From the NCBI GenBank assembly GCA_964035775.1, contig OZ038312.1, forward strand, positions 32,580,292-32,644,291: DNA of 64,000 nt, given 5' to 3'. The DNA comes from Osedax frankpressi (lineage: Eukaryota > Annelida > Polychaeta > Sabellida > Siboglinidae). Below, piece by piece: positions 36,244-52,886 of this stretch; position 1 is the first letter of the stretch, and each line of letters opens with the position of its first letter. Below the pieces are notes generated by a model. It had not been told where the DNA came from. It did not search any database and worked only from the letters and a program-made list of their open reading frames with translations. The position numbers and the translations under genes were made by a program.

Positions 36244-39117
36244 GCAATAGGAGAAATATGAGATATCTAACTAGAAGATGTATCACTGTACATGCTACCT
36301 ACTACGCATATTTATTAATATTTATTAGTATTCCACAATTATTTTTAATAAAAAACGAAATTTAAAAGTTCTAAATTTCTTTATATTCACATATGTAATA
36401 ATATAGTAGAAATGTTATAGAAATATTTATATACAAATATAATAAAACGTATATGATAAAACTATTAATATCTAATATAATATGTAACTATAACGAAGTT
36501 ACTTTAATGATATTTACTCACTTTTCCGAATCTAACCTAAACTTAGTCTTAACTATAGGATATTGAATTTTATATCTAAATTTGGCATAGATTGCTTATC
36601 GACCAACAAAGATTTACATTTACAATTAAAACTTCAAAACTTTAACGAAATCATATTTTCTTCCCACTATCCAGTTATCGGAATATATGATCAAATGACT
36701 TATTAATGCTGGTATTTCAATATTATCGAAACGTGTTCAAATATATTTTATATCGTCCGGTTATAAGTGATTTAATGTGAAATATAGTAAATTTTATTTA
36801 CTGTCCAAGATCGTCTCAATACAATAATTTGAATAGTCATAGCGGAATATGAAATTTATAATATAATTAACTTAGAAAAACAATATAATATTACATCATA
36901 TAAAGTATACAACATATACATCATTACTTCTATTTAGCGGATTTATATATAATCGATATTCAAGATTAGTCCGCAAATGACTCAAATAAAGTATTAATGA
37001 AAGTACTACATATGCATGCTCTTTATTAATCTTTATTAATTCGTAATATAGTCGAAAATTAAAAATTTTTACAAATGTTAAGACGTGAACTAAGATGATA
37101 TAAGGTACGTATGTTTATAAATATAAATAAATTATTAAAATTATGATATAAAATATTACAATACGGAATTTAATCGTAACATTATAATATACTATATAAT
37201 GAGAATCTACTATAACAATATAATTATAATAAAACTATATATTTAAATCTCCTAATATGTTAATTTGATTTTGGAATAAGGATGTTATCCCCTTACCCCG
37301 TACCTTAAATTCTACTGTTTATTTATATATTCTTATTATTATCCCATATCACATATTACTACATAATTAGTTATAATCAAAATGTTACCCCTACTATGTA
37401 TGTATTATATTTTATCCCACCTTTTTTGTTACATATATTATCGATACAATCAATAATCTATATATTTTTTTCTAATATTGGTGAATAATATCAGTTATCT
37501 CATTTATTAAGAATTTGTCATAAGTTATTTAGAATGTACGTTACATTATTCATATATACAGAGTATCCCAATTTAAGTAATTATATCTATATACTCTTAT
37601 CATTTATGAATATATCTTTAATGCTATACGATTTAAGAAGATATAAATTAGTCAATAGGTAATCATTAATTTCTAGATGCATTATTTAAATTCGTGCGTA
37701 TTTTATTTTAAATCATGTTTCTATAAATAGTTTCCATTGTAAAGTTACCATCGATATCTTCTCTCGATAATATGAATCGTCATATTCATATAATATAATA
37801 TAATTTAAATAATATATTTTATATTCATATTTTTACAAATAATATATTTATAATACACAAAAACTATATGAAATTGTCAAATTCAGCAGAAATCTTTTCT
37901 AAATATTTTAATTTTTTTATATATCTAATTTGTGTCGAAATCAATATATTTCTTATATTATAAATGCATTTCTATCTAATCCATAATTTTAAACTATACT
38001 AGATATATTACCATTTATTTAATTGACCATCTTTTAGAAATAATTAACACATTATTTTCTAAATTCTAGTTTAGCTATTTCCAATCGAATCATCTCATTA
38101 TCAATATAGTGGATACCGTCTAGTTGTTTAATTAGTTAACAAATATTTACTATTATTCTACTAGTACCATAAAATAATATGGTATTTATATTGATTCTTC
38201 GGATACATCTACCAAAATACACAAACTTAGCTGTAATTACTACTTAACTCAATTTTATTTAACCTTATAATGTTAAATAAAGTCGTGGTATACCAATATT
38301 AGGTTTAAATACAATTCATTCTGATAAATAGAATAATGATCCACTAATAATTTAGATACTGAATAACATTATAATGAAATTTGTGTCATTTACGGACTAT
38401 TCTTGAATTTCGATTATATATAAATCCGCTAAATAGAAGTAATGATGTATATGTTATATGCTTTATATGATGTAATATTATATTGTTTTTCTAAGTTAAT
38501 TATATTATAAATTTCAAATTCCGCTATGACTATTCAAATTATTGTATTGAGACGATCTTGGACAGTAAATAAAATTCACTATATTTAACATTAAATCACT
38601 TATATAAAATATATTTGAACACGTTTCTATAATAATAAAATACCAGCATTAATAAGACATTTGATCATATATTCCGATAACTGGATAGTGGGAAGAAAAT
38701 ATGATTTCGTTAAAGTTTTGAAGATTTAATTATAAAAGTAAATCTTTGTTGGTCGATAAGCAGTCTATGCCAAATTTAGATATACAATTCAATATCCTAT
38801 AGTTAAGACTAAGTTTAGGTTAGATTCGGAACAGTGAGTATATATCATTGAAGTAACTTCGTTATATTATATTAGATATTAATAGTTTTATCATATTTAT
38901 TTTATCATATTCGTTTTATTATATTTGTATATAAATATTTCTATAACATTTCTACTATATTATTACATATGTGAATATAAAGAAATTTAGAACTTTTATA
39001 TTTAGTTTTTTATTAAAAATAATTGTGGAATACCAATAAATATTAATAAATATGCGTAGTAGGTAGCATGTACAGTGATACACCTTCTAGTGAGATATCT
39101 CCTATTTCTCCTATTGC

Positions 39118-39771
39118 TCAACACGTTCTTTGACCGTCAAATTTGGATGGGAATGTACCTTGTTTAAATTCGTTACATTCGAGTACGTCATTATCTGTTT
39201 TACGACAACAATATTAAATAATATTATAGTATTAATATATAAATATATAACGATATATTAATTTTATTGGACATAATATTTTTTAAATAGTTTATTAAAT
39301 ATATTCCTTAAATATATTATTACGGTATATCATATAGTATACTAGAAAAGAAAATAGAATAAATAGAATATAAATATTTACTACACATACATGAAACAAT
39401 TCAAGTATTGAAATTAATTAATAATTTCATATATTATTATAAACAAACCATTTGTATCTAATTCTGAAAATAAAAATAAGCATTCTTCGAAGTTTGCATA
39501 TTCTTGGCATCCTTCAATAAATTCTAATTTAGTTACTTTTCCATCTCCGTTGATATCATAGAAATTTAAAGCACTCGTCATATTTTGCTCATCATCTACC
39601 TGATAGATAGTAATTATTAATCAATCTCTTGTTTTGATACGTTATATAAATATTGTATTAAGGAGTCAGAATGCATAGTCTAGTACATTCCGTAATTGTG
39701 TGTTTCTTTATATTAATAATATAATGTGTATACATCATTAACATTATAATTAAAGAGTATTATATTTAATA

Positions 39772-39804
<33 letters not shown>

Positions 39805-40109
39805 TGAATACAATATATAGTAATACGTGTGGGTTATAAATGCAATGCATACAAATATATATTTTATAAATAATAACATTAATAAAATACTTAAATGACC
39901 CTATAATAAAAATGTCTAACTTTATCTGTAATGGCCTCGAGATCTCTCTTTTTTCGACCATAGCATTTCCTTACTCTTACGTAATAACAAAAGTTACCAT
40001 TACATTTCCTAATTCTGACATAAAAACATACCCTGGCCTCCGTCTCACCGATATTACAGATTATCAGTAGAGTTACAAGTAGAATACAAGTTACAGCTGT
40101 AGACTTCAT
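39118..40109 (-). CDS. B3: four-Cys / EF-hand precursor
   Basis: Exons 40109-39921, 39599-39449, 39194-39118 on the minus strand; 138 residues. Asp for Gly66 near the start of exon 2. Its first intron is altered: the TA tract is longer and the repeated tacgttatataaatattgt word is present once instead of twice. Eight mature Cys. TATA-like motif on the minus strand at 40310-40317. Confidence 0.82.
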
Positions 40110-42120
40110 ACCTATATAAGTATTATATAAAAATTAAATCTTTTACATACATATATTAATACATTGCAATAGTTCATATCATGAATATATATAAATGATA
40201 TTAATATACTAGCCTATATTTTGAAATACGTAGCAATATTTTAATTATAATACTATAACAAATGATTCCACTTATTATCATGAATGATTTTGATATTAAT
40301 TGTAACTTTCTTTTATAGTTAAATAATGGGAAGTACAAAGGTCAACATTTGGGAGAACTACATACAAATGTAAATAAAGAAATGCGCATTAAATTTATAA
40401 ATATTTAGATACATCTAACTATAGATAGATGTATATTCAAATTGAATACTAATATTAGGAACTTCCTCATTACAAATTGTTCATTTATTATAATCAATAT
40501 AGTCTGATTTATAGAATATATATGTAATATAGCTTGTCAAAATTGCAGAAATTACTAATAATAGACTTCAATGTTCATAGTATGATGTATCAATTGATTT
40601 TCTAATAATGTTAATTCGATTAAGAATTATTCATTTTATTGCTTCCAGTTCTTATTACACATGGAGTTAATAAAGCTTTATCACGTTGTAATTATTAAGT
40701 ACGAATATACAAATTCATCATTTTAATACTGAATCTTCGCAAGAAAAACTAAACTGAACATTTAATTTATATAAAATTATTTTACGAAACCGAAATGTAT
40801 AACATATACATTAAAACTAATAATTTAAAGTAATTTAGTACGGTATGAGACTTACATTAATATAGGCCATATAAATATTGTTGTTTAATTAATAATCCTT
40901 CTTATGATTAATTTTAACTAAATTAATCAAATGAGTAATTTTTATTAAAATAAGGTATTTATTTGACATTATTGTATTTAACCTATAGTAAGTATCAGTG
41001 GTTTGATATCGAACTCAAAATAAATGTATTTATAAAAACGTGGATATTGTCAAAATTACGAAATCTATGAATAATTGTATTCTATAAATAAAAAATCAAA
41101 GATAGTAGAACTCCGTGATATCGTTAAATAATAGATGAATTGTAATTAAAATATGAATTCCGATACATTTAGTTTAGTAAAGTTTAAAAATAAAATAAAA
41201 CTATATAATATTTAATTTCGAATACATCAATCAATCATATAAGTGATTCAATTTATAATTCTGTAAACCATCGACAAATGAGAACATATATAGACTTTGT
41301 TGCATATAACTATAGCATATTATATCTTACTTTATGGCTGATATTTTAAGTTATGTAAATATAATAAATAACAGTAAATATTATATTTAAAATTTAAATA
41401 AATAATCTAAAGGATAATTACACTATAGGACTATTTTCACGAAAATGATTACATTATATTAATAAGTATTATAGATAAATTATACTTATATATTATATTT
41501 AGTATACTCTATTATATTAGATAATATAAGTAATCAAAGTAAATAATACTATATTACAGCGCAACATTAAAACACTACTGTTAACTACACATAACTATTA
41601 TTACCTTTATTTGTACAGTACAAAATATAAACTATATATTATATCATTAGCATAAACTTATTAATTCAAAAATTAAAATTTAATTCAATTCGAAAAAGTG
41701 GAAGTTTATAAAACAATTATATCTTTTATTTTGTTATTTAAATTATCATATTATAGGGAAGTTCATAATACATCAAACCATATTTATCTATTTTGATAAA
41801 TACCTAACTTGGGATATGTTTATTTTATACGAACTTCTCTAATTTTATTTGTAGACAGTTTTCCTAACTTTGACCTCTGTACTTCTCGTTATTTTACTAT
41901 AAAAGAAAAGTAAATTCGATATTAAATTCATTCACTATAATAAATGAAATAATTTATAATAGTATTATACTTAAAATATTGCCACCTAAATCGAAATATA
42001 GGCTAGTATAATATTATTATGTACGTATATATAACTATACATTCAAATATATATAACCAATCGTAGTTTATTTATATACTTATTTAAAAGTTTTATTATT
42101 TAAATAATATCTTCACAGGT

Positions 42121-42420
42121 ATGAATTCTACAGCTGTAACTTGTATTCTACTTGCAACTCTTCTGATAATCTGCAATATCGGTGAGACGGAGGCTAGGGG
42201 ATGTTTCTACGTCAGATATAGGAGATGTAATGGTAACTTTTGTTATTACGTAAGAGTAAGGAAATGTTTTCGTCGTAAAAGGAGAGATCTCACGGCTATT
42301 ACAGATAAAGTTAGTCAATTTAATTATAGGATCATTTAAGTATTTTTTTAATGTTTTTATTTATAAAATAAATCTTTTTACGAATTGTATTTATAACCCA
42401 TATATATTACACTATATTGT

Positions 42421-42468
<48 letters not shown>

Positions 42469-43140
42469 TATATATATATATTAAAATATTCACTAAATAT
42501 AAATTACTCTATAAATTAATTTGTTAACACATTATATAATTAATATAATACCACACACTATTACAATATCTATTAGGCTATGAATTCTGACTGCTTATAT
42601 AATACAACATATATAACTAATACAAACTAGAGTTTAATTAAGAATTACTATCTAACAGGTAGATGCCGAGCAAAATATGCCGAGTGCTTTAAATTTCTAT
42701 GATATGGATGGAGATGGAAAAGTAACTAAATTAGAATTTATCGAAGGATGCCAAGAATATTTAAAATTCGAAGAATCCTTATTTTTATTTTCAGAATTAG
42801 ATACAAATGGTTTGTTTATAATAATATATGAAATTATTAATTAATTTCAATACTTGAATTGTTTCATGTATGTGTAGTAAATATTTATATTCTATTTATT
42901 CTATTTTATTTTCTAGTATACTATATGATATTCCGTAATAATATATTTAAGGAATATATTTAATAAACTATTTAAAAAATATTATGTCCAATAAAATAAA
43001 CATATTGTTATATATTTATATATTAATACTATAATATTATTTAATATTTTTGTCATAAAACAGATAATGACGTACTCGAATGTAACGAATTTAAACAAGG
43101 TACATTCCCATCCAAAGTTGACGGTCAAAGAACATGTTGA
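42121..43140 (+). CDS. A4: four-Cys / EF-hand precursor with odd Cys count
   Basis: Exons 42121-42309, 42659-42809, 43064-43140; 138 residues. The first EF loop is DMDGDGKVTKLE (Asp at loop position 3). Residue 94 is Cys as in B genes, but residue 103 stays Ser, giving seven mature Cys. Val replaces Phe132 near the C-terminus (PSKVDGQRTC). The 3' flank lacks 8 bp relative to A3. TATA-like motif at 41898-41905. Confidence 0.82.
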
Positions 43141-45991
43141 GCAATAGGAGAAATATGAGATATCTCACTAGAAGATGTACATGCTACCTACTACGCATAT
43201 TTATTAATATTTATTGGTATTCCACAATTATTTTTAATAAAAAACTAAATTTAAAAGTTCTAAATTTCTTTATATTCACATATGTAATAATATAGTAGAA
43301 ATGTTATAGAAATATTTATATACAAATATAATAAAACGTATATGATAAAACTATTAATATCTAATATAATATGTAACTATAACGAAGTTACTTCAATGAT
43401 ATTTACTCACTTTTCCGAATCTAACCTAAACTTAGTCTTAACTATAGGATATTGAATTTTATATCTAAATTTGGCATAGATTGCTTATCGACCAACAAAG
43501 ATTTACATTTACAATTAAAACTTCAAAACTTTAACGAAATCATATTTTCTTCCCACTATCCAGTTATCGGAATATATGATCAAATGACTTATTAATGCTG
43601 GTATTTCAATATTATCGAAACGTGTTCAAATATATTTTATATCGTCCGGTTATAAGTGATTTAATGTGAAATATAGTAAATTTTATTTACTGTCCAAGAT
43701 CGTCTCAATACAATAATTTGAATAGTCATAGCGGAATATGAAATTTATAATATAATTAACTTAGAAAAACAATATAATATTACATCATATAAAGTATACA
43801 ACATATACATCATTACTTCTATTTAGCGGATTTATATATAATCGATATTCAAGATTAGTCCGCAAATGACTCAAATAAAGTATTAATGAAAGTACTACAT
43901 ATGCATACTCTTTATTAATCTTTATTAATTCGTAATATAGTCGAAAATTAAAAATTTTTACAAATGTAAGACGTGAACTAAGATGATATAAGGTACGTAT
44001 GTTTATAAATATAAATAACTTATTAAAATTATGATATAAAATATTACAATACGGAATTTAACCGTAACATCATAATATTCGATATGATGAGAATCTACTA
44101 TAACAATATAATTATAATAAAACTATATATTTAAATCTCCTAATATGTTAATTTGATTTTGGAATAAGGATGTTATCCACTTACCCCGTACCTTAAATTC
44201 TACTGTTTATTTATATATTCTTATTATTATCCCATATCACATATTACTACATAATTAGTTATAATCAAAATGTTACCCCTACTATGTATGTATTATATTT
44301 TATCCCACCTTTTTTGTTACATATATTATCGATACAATCAATAATCTATATATTTTTTTCTAATATTGGTGAATAATATCAGTTATCTCATTTATTAAGA
44401 ATTTGTCATAAGTTATTTAGAATGTACGTTACATTATTCATATATACAGAGTATCCCAATTTAAGTAATTATATCTATATACTCTTATCATTTATGAATA
44501 TATCTTTAATGCTATACGATTTAAGAAGATATAAATTAGTCAATAGGTAATCATTAATTTCTAGATGCATTATTTAAATTCGTGCGTATTTTATTTTAAA
44601 TCATGTTTCTATAAATAGTTTCCATTGTAAAGTTACCATCGATATCTTCTCTCGATAATATGAATCGTCATATTCATATAATATAATATAATTTAAATAA
44701 TATATTTTATATTCATATTTTTACAAATAATATATTTATAATACACAAAAACTATATGAAATTGTCAAATTCAGCAGAAATCTTTTCTAAATATTTTAAT
44801 ATTTTTATATATCTAATTTGTGTCGAAATCAATATATTTCTTATATTATAAATGCATTTCTATCTAATCCATAATTTTAAACTATACTAGATATATTACC
44901 ATTTATTTAATTGACCATCTTTTAGAAATAATTAACACATTATTTTCTAAATTCTAGTTTAGCTATTTCCAATCGAATCGTCTCATTATCAATATAGTGG
45001 ATACCGTCTAGTTGTTTAATTAGTTAACAAATATTTACTATTATTCTACTAGTACCATAAACTAATATGGTATTTATATTGATTCTTCGGATACATCTAC
45101 CAAAATACACAAACTTAGCTGTAATTACAACTTAACTCAATTTTATTTAACCTTATAATGTTAAATAAAGTCGTGGTATACCAATATTAGGTTTAAATAC
45201 AATTCATTCTGATAAATAGAATAATGATCCACTAATAATTTAGATACTGAATAACATTATAATGAAATTTGTGTCATTTACGGACTATTCTTGAATTTCG
45301 ATTATATATAAATCCGCTAAATAGAAGTAATGATGTATATGTTATATGCTTTATATGATGTAATATTATATTGTTTTTCTAAGTTAATTATATTATAAAT
45401 TTCAAATTCCGCTATGACTATTCAAATTATTGTATTGAGACGATCTTGGACAGTAAATAAAATTCACTATATTTAACATTAAATCACTTATATAAAATAT
45501 ATTTGAACACGTTTCTATAATAATAAAATACCAGCATTAATAAGACATTTGATCATATATTCCGATAACTGGATAGTGGGAAGAAAATATGATTTCGTTA
45601 AAGTTTTGAAGATTTAATTATAAACGTAAATCGTTGTTGGTCGATAAGCAGTCTATGCCAAATTTAGATATACAATTCAATATCCTATGGTTAAGACTAA
45701 GTTTAGGTTAGATTCGGAACAGTGAGTATATATCATTGAAGTAACTTCGTTATATTATATTAGATATTAATAGTTTTATCATATACGTTTTATTATATTT
45801 GTATATAAATATTTCTATAACATTTCTACTATATTATTACATATGTGAATATAAAGAAATTTAGAACTTTTATATTTAGTTTTTTATTAACAATAATTGT
45901 GGAATACCAATAAATATTAATAAATATGCATAGTAGGTAGCATGTACAGTGATACACCTTCTAGTGAGATATCTCCTATTTCTCCTATTGC

Positions 45992-46998
45992 TCAACACGT
46001 TCTTTGACCGTCAAATTTGGATGGGAATGTACCTTGTTTAAATTCGTTACATTCGAGTACGTCATTATCTGTTTTACGACAACAATATTAAATAATATTA
46101 TAGTATTAATATATAAATATATAACGATATGTTAATTTTATTGGACATAATATTTTTTAAATAGTTTATTAAATATATTCCTTAAATATATTATTACGGT
46201 ATATCATATAGTATACTAGAAAAGAAAATAGAATAAATAGAATATAAATATTTACTACACATACATGAAACAATTCAAGTATTGAAATTAATTAATAATT
46301 TCATATATTATTATAAACAAACCATTTGTATCTAATTCTGAAAATAAAAATAAGCATTCTTCGAAGTTTGCATATTCTTGGCATCCTTCAATAAATTCTA
46401 ATTTAGTTACTTTTCCATCTCCGTTGATATCATAGAAATTTAAAGCACTCGTCATATTTTGCTCACCATCTACCTGATAGATAGTAATTATTAATCAATC
46501 TCTTGTTTTGATACGTTATATAAATATTGTATTATTATTACGTTATATAAATATTGTATTATTATTAAGGAGTCAGAATGCATAGTCTGGTACATACCGT
46601 AATTGTGTGTTTCTTTATATTAATAATATAATGTGTATACATCATTAACATTATAATTAAAGAGTATTATATTTAATATATATATATATATATTGAATAC
46701 AATATATAGTAATACGTGTGGGTTATAAATGCAATGCATACAAATATATATTTTATAAATAATAACATTAATAAAATACTGAAATGACCCTATAATAAAA
46801 ATGTCTAACTTTATCTGTAATGGCCTCGAGATCTCTCTTTTTTCGACCATAGCATTTCCTTACTCTTACGTAATAACAAAAGTTACCATTACATTTCCTA
46901 ATTCTGACATAAAAACATACCCTGGCCTCCGTCTCACCGATATTACAGATTATCAGTAGAGTTACAAGTAGAATGCAAGTTACAGCTGTAGACTTCAT
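45992..46998 (-). CDS. B4: four-Cys / EF-hand precursor
   Basis: Exons 46998-46810, 46473-46323, 46068-45992 on the minus strand; 138 residues. I see no amino-acid difference from B1 in the parts compared. TATA-like motif on the minus strand at 47199-47206. Confidence 0.82.
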
Positions 46999-49009
46999 AC
47001 CTATATAAGTATTATATAAAAATTAAATCTTTTACATACATATATTAATACATTGCAATAGTTCATATCATGAATATATATAAATGATATTAATATACTA
47101 GCCTATATTTCGAAATACGTAGCAATATTTTAATTATAATACTATAATAAATGATTCCACTTATTATCATGAATGATTTTGATATTAATTGTAACTTTCT
47201 TTTATAGTTAAATAATGGGAAGTACAAAGGTCAACATTTGGGAGAACTACATACAAATGTAAATAAAGAAATGCGCATTAAATTTATAAATATTTAGATA
47301 CATCTAACTATAGATAGATGTATATTCAAATTGAATACTAATATTAGGAACTTCCTCATTACAAATTGTTCATTTATTATAATCAATATAGTCTGATTTA
47401 TAGAATATATATGTAATATAGCTTGTCAAAATTGCAGAAATTACTAATAATAGACTTCAATGTTCATAGTATGATGTATCAATTGATTTTCTAATAATGT
47501 TAATTCGATTAAGAATTATTCATTTTATTGCTTCTAGTTCTTATTACACATGGAGTTAATAAAGCTTTATCACGTTGTAATTATTAAGTACGAATATACA
47601 AATTCATCATTTTAATACTGAATCTTCGCAAGAAAAACTAAACTGAACATTTAATTTATATAAAATTATTTTACGAAACCGAAATGTATAACATATACAT
47701 TAAAACTAATAATTTAAAGTAATTTAGTACGGTGTGAGACTTACATTAATGTAGGCCATATAAATATTGTTGTTTAATTAATAATCCTTCTTATGATTAA
47801 TTTTAACTAAATTAATCAAATGAGTAATTTTTATTAAAATAAGGTATTTATTTGACATTATTGTATTTAACCTAGTGTAAGTATCAGTGGTTTGATATCT
47901 AACTCAAAATAAATGTATTTATAAAAACGTGGATATTGTCAAAATTACGAAATCTATGAATAATTGTATTCTATAAATAAAAAATCAAAGATAGTAGAAC
48001 TTCGTGATATCGTTAAATAATAGATGAATTGTAATTAAAATATGAATTCCGATACATTTAGTTTAGTAAAGTTTAAAAATAAAATAAAACTATATAATAT
48101 TTAATTTCGAATACATCAATCAATCATATAAGTGATTCAATTTATAATTCTGTAAACCATCGACAAATGAGAACATATATAGACTTTGTTGCATATAACT
48201 ATAGCATATTATATCTTACTTTATGGCTAATGTTTTAAGTTATGTAAATACAATAAATAACAGTATATATTATATTTAAAATTTAAATAAATAATCTAAA
48301 GGATAATTATACTATAGGACTATTTTCACGAAAATGATTACATTATATTAATAAGTATTATAGATAAATTATACTTATTTATTATATTTAGTATACTCTA
48401 TTACATTAGATAATATAAGTAATCAAAGTAAATAATACTATATTACAGCGCAACATTAAAACACTACTGTTAACTACACATAACTATTATTACCTTTATT
48501 TGTACAGTACAAAATATAAACTATATATTATATCATTAGCATAAACTTATTAATTCAAAAATTAAAATTTAATTCAATTCGAAAAAGTGGAAGTTTATAA
48601 AACAATTATATCTTTTATTTTGTTATTTAAATTATCATATTATAGGGAAGTTCATAATACTTCAAACCATATTTATCTATTTTGATTAATACCTAACTTG
48701 GGATATGTTTATTTTAGACGAACTTCACTAATTTTATTTGTAGACAGTTTTCCTAACTTTGACCTCTGTACTTCTCGTTATTTTACTATAAAAGAAAAGT
48801 AAATTCGATATTAAATTCATTCACTATAATAAATGAAATAATTTATAATAGTATTATACTTAAAATATTGCCACCTAAATCGAAATATAGGCTAGTATAA
48901 TATTATTATGTACGTATATATAACTATATATTCAAATATATATAACATATCGTAGTTTATTTATATACTTATTTAAAAGTTTTATTATTTAAATAATATC
49001 TTCACAGGT

Positions 49010-49319
49010 ATGAATTCTACAGCTGTAACTTGTATTCTACTTGCAACTCTTCTGATAATCTGCAATATCGGTGAGACGGAGGCTAGGGGATGTTTCTACG
49101 TCAGATATAGGAGATGTAATGGTAACTTTTGTTATTACGTAAGAGTAAGGAAATGTTTTCGTCGTAAAAGGAGAGATCTCACGGCTATTACAGATAAAGT
49201 TAGTCAATTTAATTATAGGATCATTTAAGTATTTTTTTAATGTTTTTATTTATAAAATAAATCTTTTTACGAATTGTATTTATAACCCATATATATTACA
49301 CTATATTGTATTGAATATA

Positions 49320-49363
<44 letters not shown>

Positions 49364-50035
49364 TATATATATATATTAAAATATTCACTAAATATAAATT
49401 ACTCTATAAATTAATTTGTTAACACATTATATAATTAATATAATACCACACACTATTACAATATCTATTAGGCTATGAATTCTGACTGCTTATATAATAC
49501 AACATATATAACTAATACAAACTAGAGTTTAATTAAGAATTACTATCTAACAGGTAGATGCCGAGCAAAATATGCCGAGTGCTTTAAATTTCTATGATAT
49601 GGATGGAGATGGAAAAGTAACTAAATTAGAATTTATCGAAGGATGCCAAGAATATTTAAAATTCGAAGAATCCTTATTTTTATTTTCAGAATTAGATACA
49701 AATGGTTTGTTTATAATAATATATGAAATTATTAATTAATTTCAATACTTGAATTGTTTCATGTATGTGTAGTAAATATTTATATTCTATTTATTCTATT
49801 TTATTTTCTAGTATACTATATGATATTCCGTAATAATATATTTAAGGAATATATTTAATAAACTATTTAAAAAATATTATGTCCAATAAAATAAACATAT
49901 TGTTATATATTTATATATTAATACTATAATATTATTTAATATTTTTGTCATAAAACAGATAATGACGTACTCGAATGTAACGAATTTAAACAAGGTACAT
50001 TCCCATCCAAAGTTGACGGTCAAAGAACATGTTGA
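49010..50035 (+). CDS. A5: four-Cys / EF-hand precursor with odd Cys count
   Basis: Exons 49010-49198, 49554-49704, 49959-50035; 138 residues. Carries the same changes as A4 (Asp80, Cys94 with Ser103, Val132). The TA tract in its first intron starts with a distinctive tatatctata shared only with A6. TATA-like motif at 48787-48794. Confidence 0.82.
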
Positions 50036-52886
50036 GCAATAGGAGAAATATGAGATATCTCACTAGAAGATGTACATGCTACCTACTACGCATATTTATT
50101 AATATTTATTGGTATTCCACAATTATTTTTAATAAAAAACTAAATTTAAAAGTTCTAAATTTCTTTATATTCACATATGTAATAATATAGTAGAAATGTT
50201 ATAGAAATATTTATATACAAATATAATAAAACGTATATGATAAAACTATTAATATCTAATATAATATGTAACTATAACGAAGTTACTTCAATGATATTTA
50301 CTCACTTTTCCGAATCTAACCTAAACTTAGTCTTAACTATAGGATATTGAATTTTATATCTAAATTTGGCATAGATTGCTTATCGACCAACAAAGATTTA
50401 CATTTACAATTAAAACTTCAAAACTTTAACGAAATCATATTTTCTTCCCACTATCCAGTTATCGGAATATATGATCAAATGACTTATTAATGCTGGTATT
50501 TCAATATTATCGAAACGTGTTCAAATATATTTTATATCGTCCGGTTATAAGTGATTTAATGTGAAATATAGTAAATTTTATTTACTGTCCAAGATCGTCT
50601 CAATACAATAATTTGAATAGTCATAGCGGAATATGAAATTTATAATATAATTAACTTAGAAAAACAATATAATATTACATCATATAAAGTATACAACATA
50701 TACATCATTACTTCTATTTAGCGGATTTATATATAATCGATATTCAAGATTAGTCCGCAAATGACTCAAATAAAGTATTAATGAAAGTACTACATATGCA
50801 TACTCTTTATTAATCTTTATTAATTCGTAATATAGTCGAAAATTAAAAATTTTTACAAATGTAAGACGTGAACTAAGATGATATAAGGTACGTATGTTTA
50901 TAAATATAAATAACTTATTAAAATTATGATATAAAATATTACAATACGGAATTTAACCGTAACATCATAATATTCGATATGATGAGAATCTACTATAACA
51001 ATATAATTATAATAAAACTATATATTTAAATCTCCTAATATGTTAATTTGATTTTGGAATAAGGATGTTATCCACTTACCCCGTACCTTAAATTCTACTG
51101 TTTATTTATATATTCTTATTATTATCCCATATCACATATTACTACATAATTAGTTATAATCAAAATGTTACCCCTACTATGTATGTATTATATTTTATCC
51201 CACCTTTTTTGTTACATATATTATCGATACAATCAATAATCTATATATTTTTTTCTAATATTGGTGAATAATATCAGTTATCTCATTTATTAAGAATTTG
51301 TCATAAGTTATTTAGAATGTACGTTACATTATTCATATATACAGAGTATCCCAATTTAAGTAATTATATCTATATACTCTTATCATTTATGAATATATCT
51401 TTAATGCTATACGATTTAAGAAGATATAAATTAGTCAATAGGTAATCATTAATTTCTAGATGCATTATTTAAATTCGTGCGTATTTTATTTTAAATCATG
51501 TTTCTATAAATAGTTTCCATTGTAAAGTTACCATCGATATCTTCTCTCGATAATATGAATCGTCATATTCATATAATATAATATAATTTAAATAATATAT
51601 TTTATATTCATATTTTTACAAATAATATATTTATAATACACAAAAACTATATGAAATTGTCAAATTCAGCAGAAATCTTTTCTAAATATTTTAATATTTT
51701 TATATATCTAATTTGTGTCGAAATCAATATATTTCTTATATTATAAATGCATTTCTATCTAATCCATAATTTTAAACTATACTAGATATATTACCATTTA
51801 TTTAATTGACCATCTTTTAGAAATAATTAACACATTATTTTCTAAATTCTAGTTTAGCTATTTCCAATCGAATCGTCTCATTATCAATATAGTGGATACC
51901 GTCTAGTTGTTTAATTAGTTAACAAATATTTACTATTATTCTACTAGTACCATAAACTAATATGGTATTTATATTGATTCTTCGGATACATCTACCAAAA
52001 TACACAAACTTAGCTGTAATTACAACTTAACTCAATTTTATTTAACCTTATAATGTTAAATAAAGTCGTGGTATACCAATATTAGGTTTAAATACAATTC
52101 ATTCTGATAAATAGAATAATGATCCACTAATAATTTAGATACTGAATAACATTATAATGAAATTTGTGTCATTTACGGACTATTCTTGAATTTCGATTAT
52201 ATATAAATCCGCTAAATAGAAGTAATGATGTATATGTTATATGCTTTATATGATGTAATATTATATTGTTTTTCTAAGTTAATTATATTATAAATTTCAA
52301 ATTCCGCTATGACTATTCAAATTATTGTATTGAGACGATCTTGGACAGTAAATAAAATTCACTATATTTAACATTAAATCACTTATATAAAATATATTTG
52401 AACACGTTTCTATAATAATAAAATACCAGCATTAATAAGACATTTGATCATATATTCCGATAACTGGATAGTGGGAAGAAAATATGATTTCGTTAAAGTT
52501 TTGAAGATTTAATTATAAATGTAAATCGTTGTTGGTCGATAAGCAGTCTATGCCAAATTTAGATATACAATTCAATATCCTATGGTTAAGACTAAGTTTA
52601 GGTTAGATTCGGAACAGTGAGTATATATCATTGAAGTAACTTCGTTATATTATATTAGATATTAATAGTTTTATCATATACGTTTTATTATATTTGTATA
52701 TAAATATTTCTATAACATTTCTACTATATTATTACATATGTGAATATAAAGAAATTTAGAACTTTTATATTTAGTTTTTTATTAAAAATAATTGTGGAAT
52801 ACCAATAAATATTAATAAATATGCATAGTAGGTAGCATGTACAGTGATACACCTTCTAGTGAGATATCTCCTATTTCTCCTATTGC

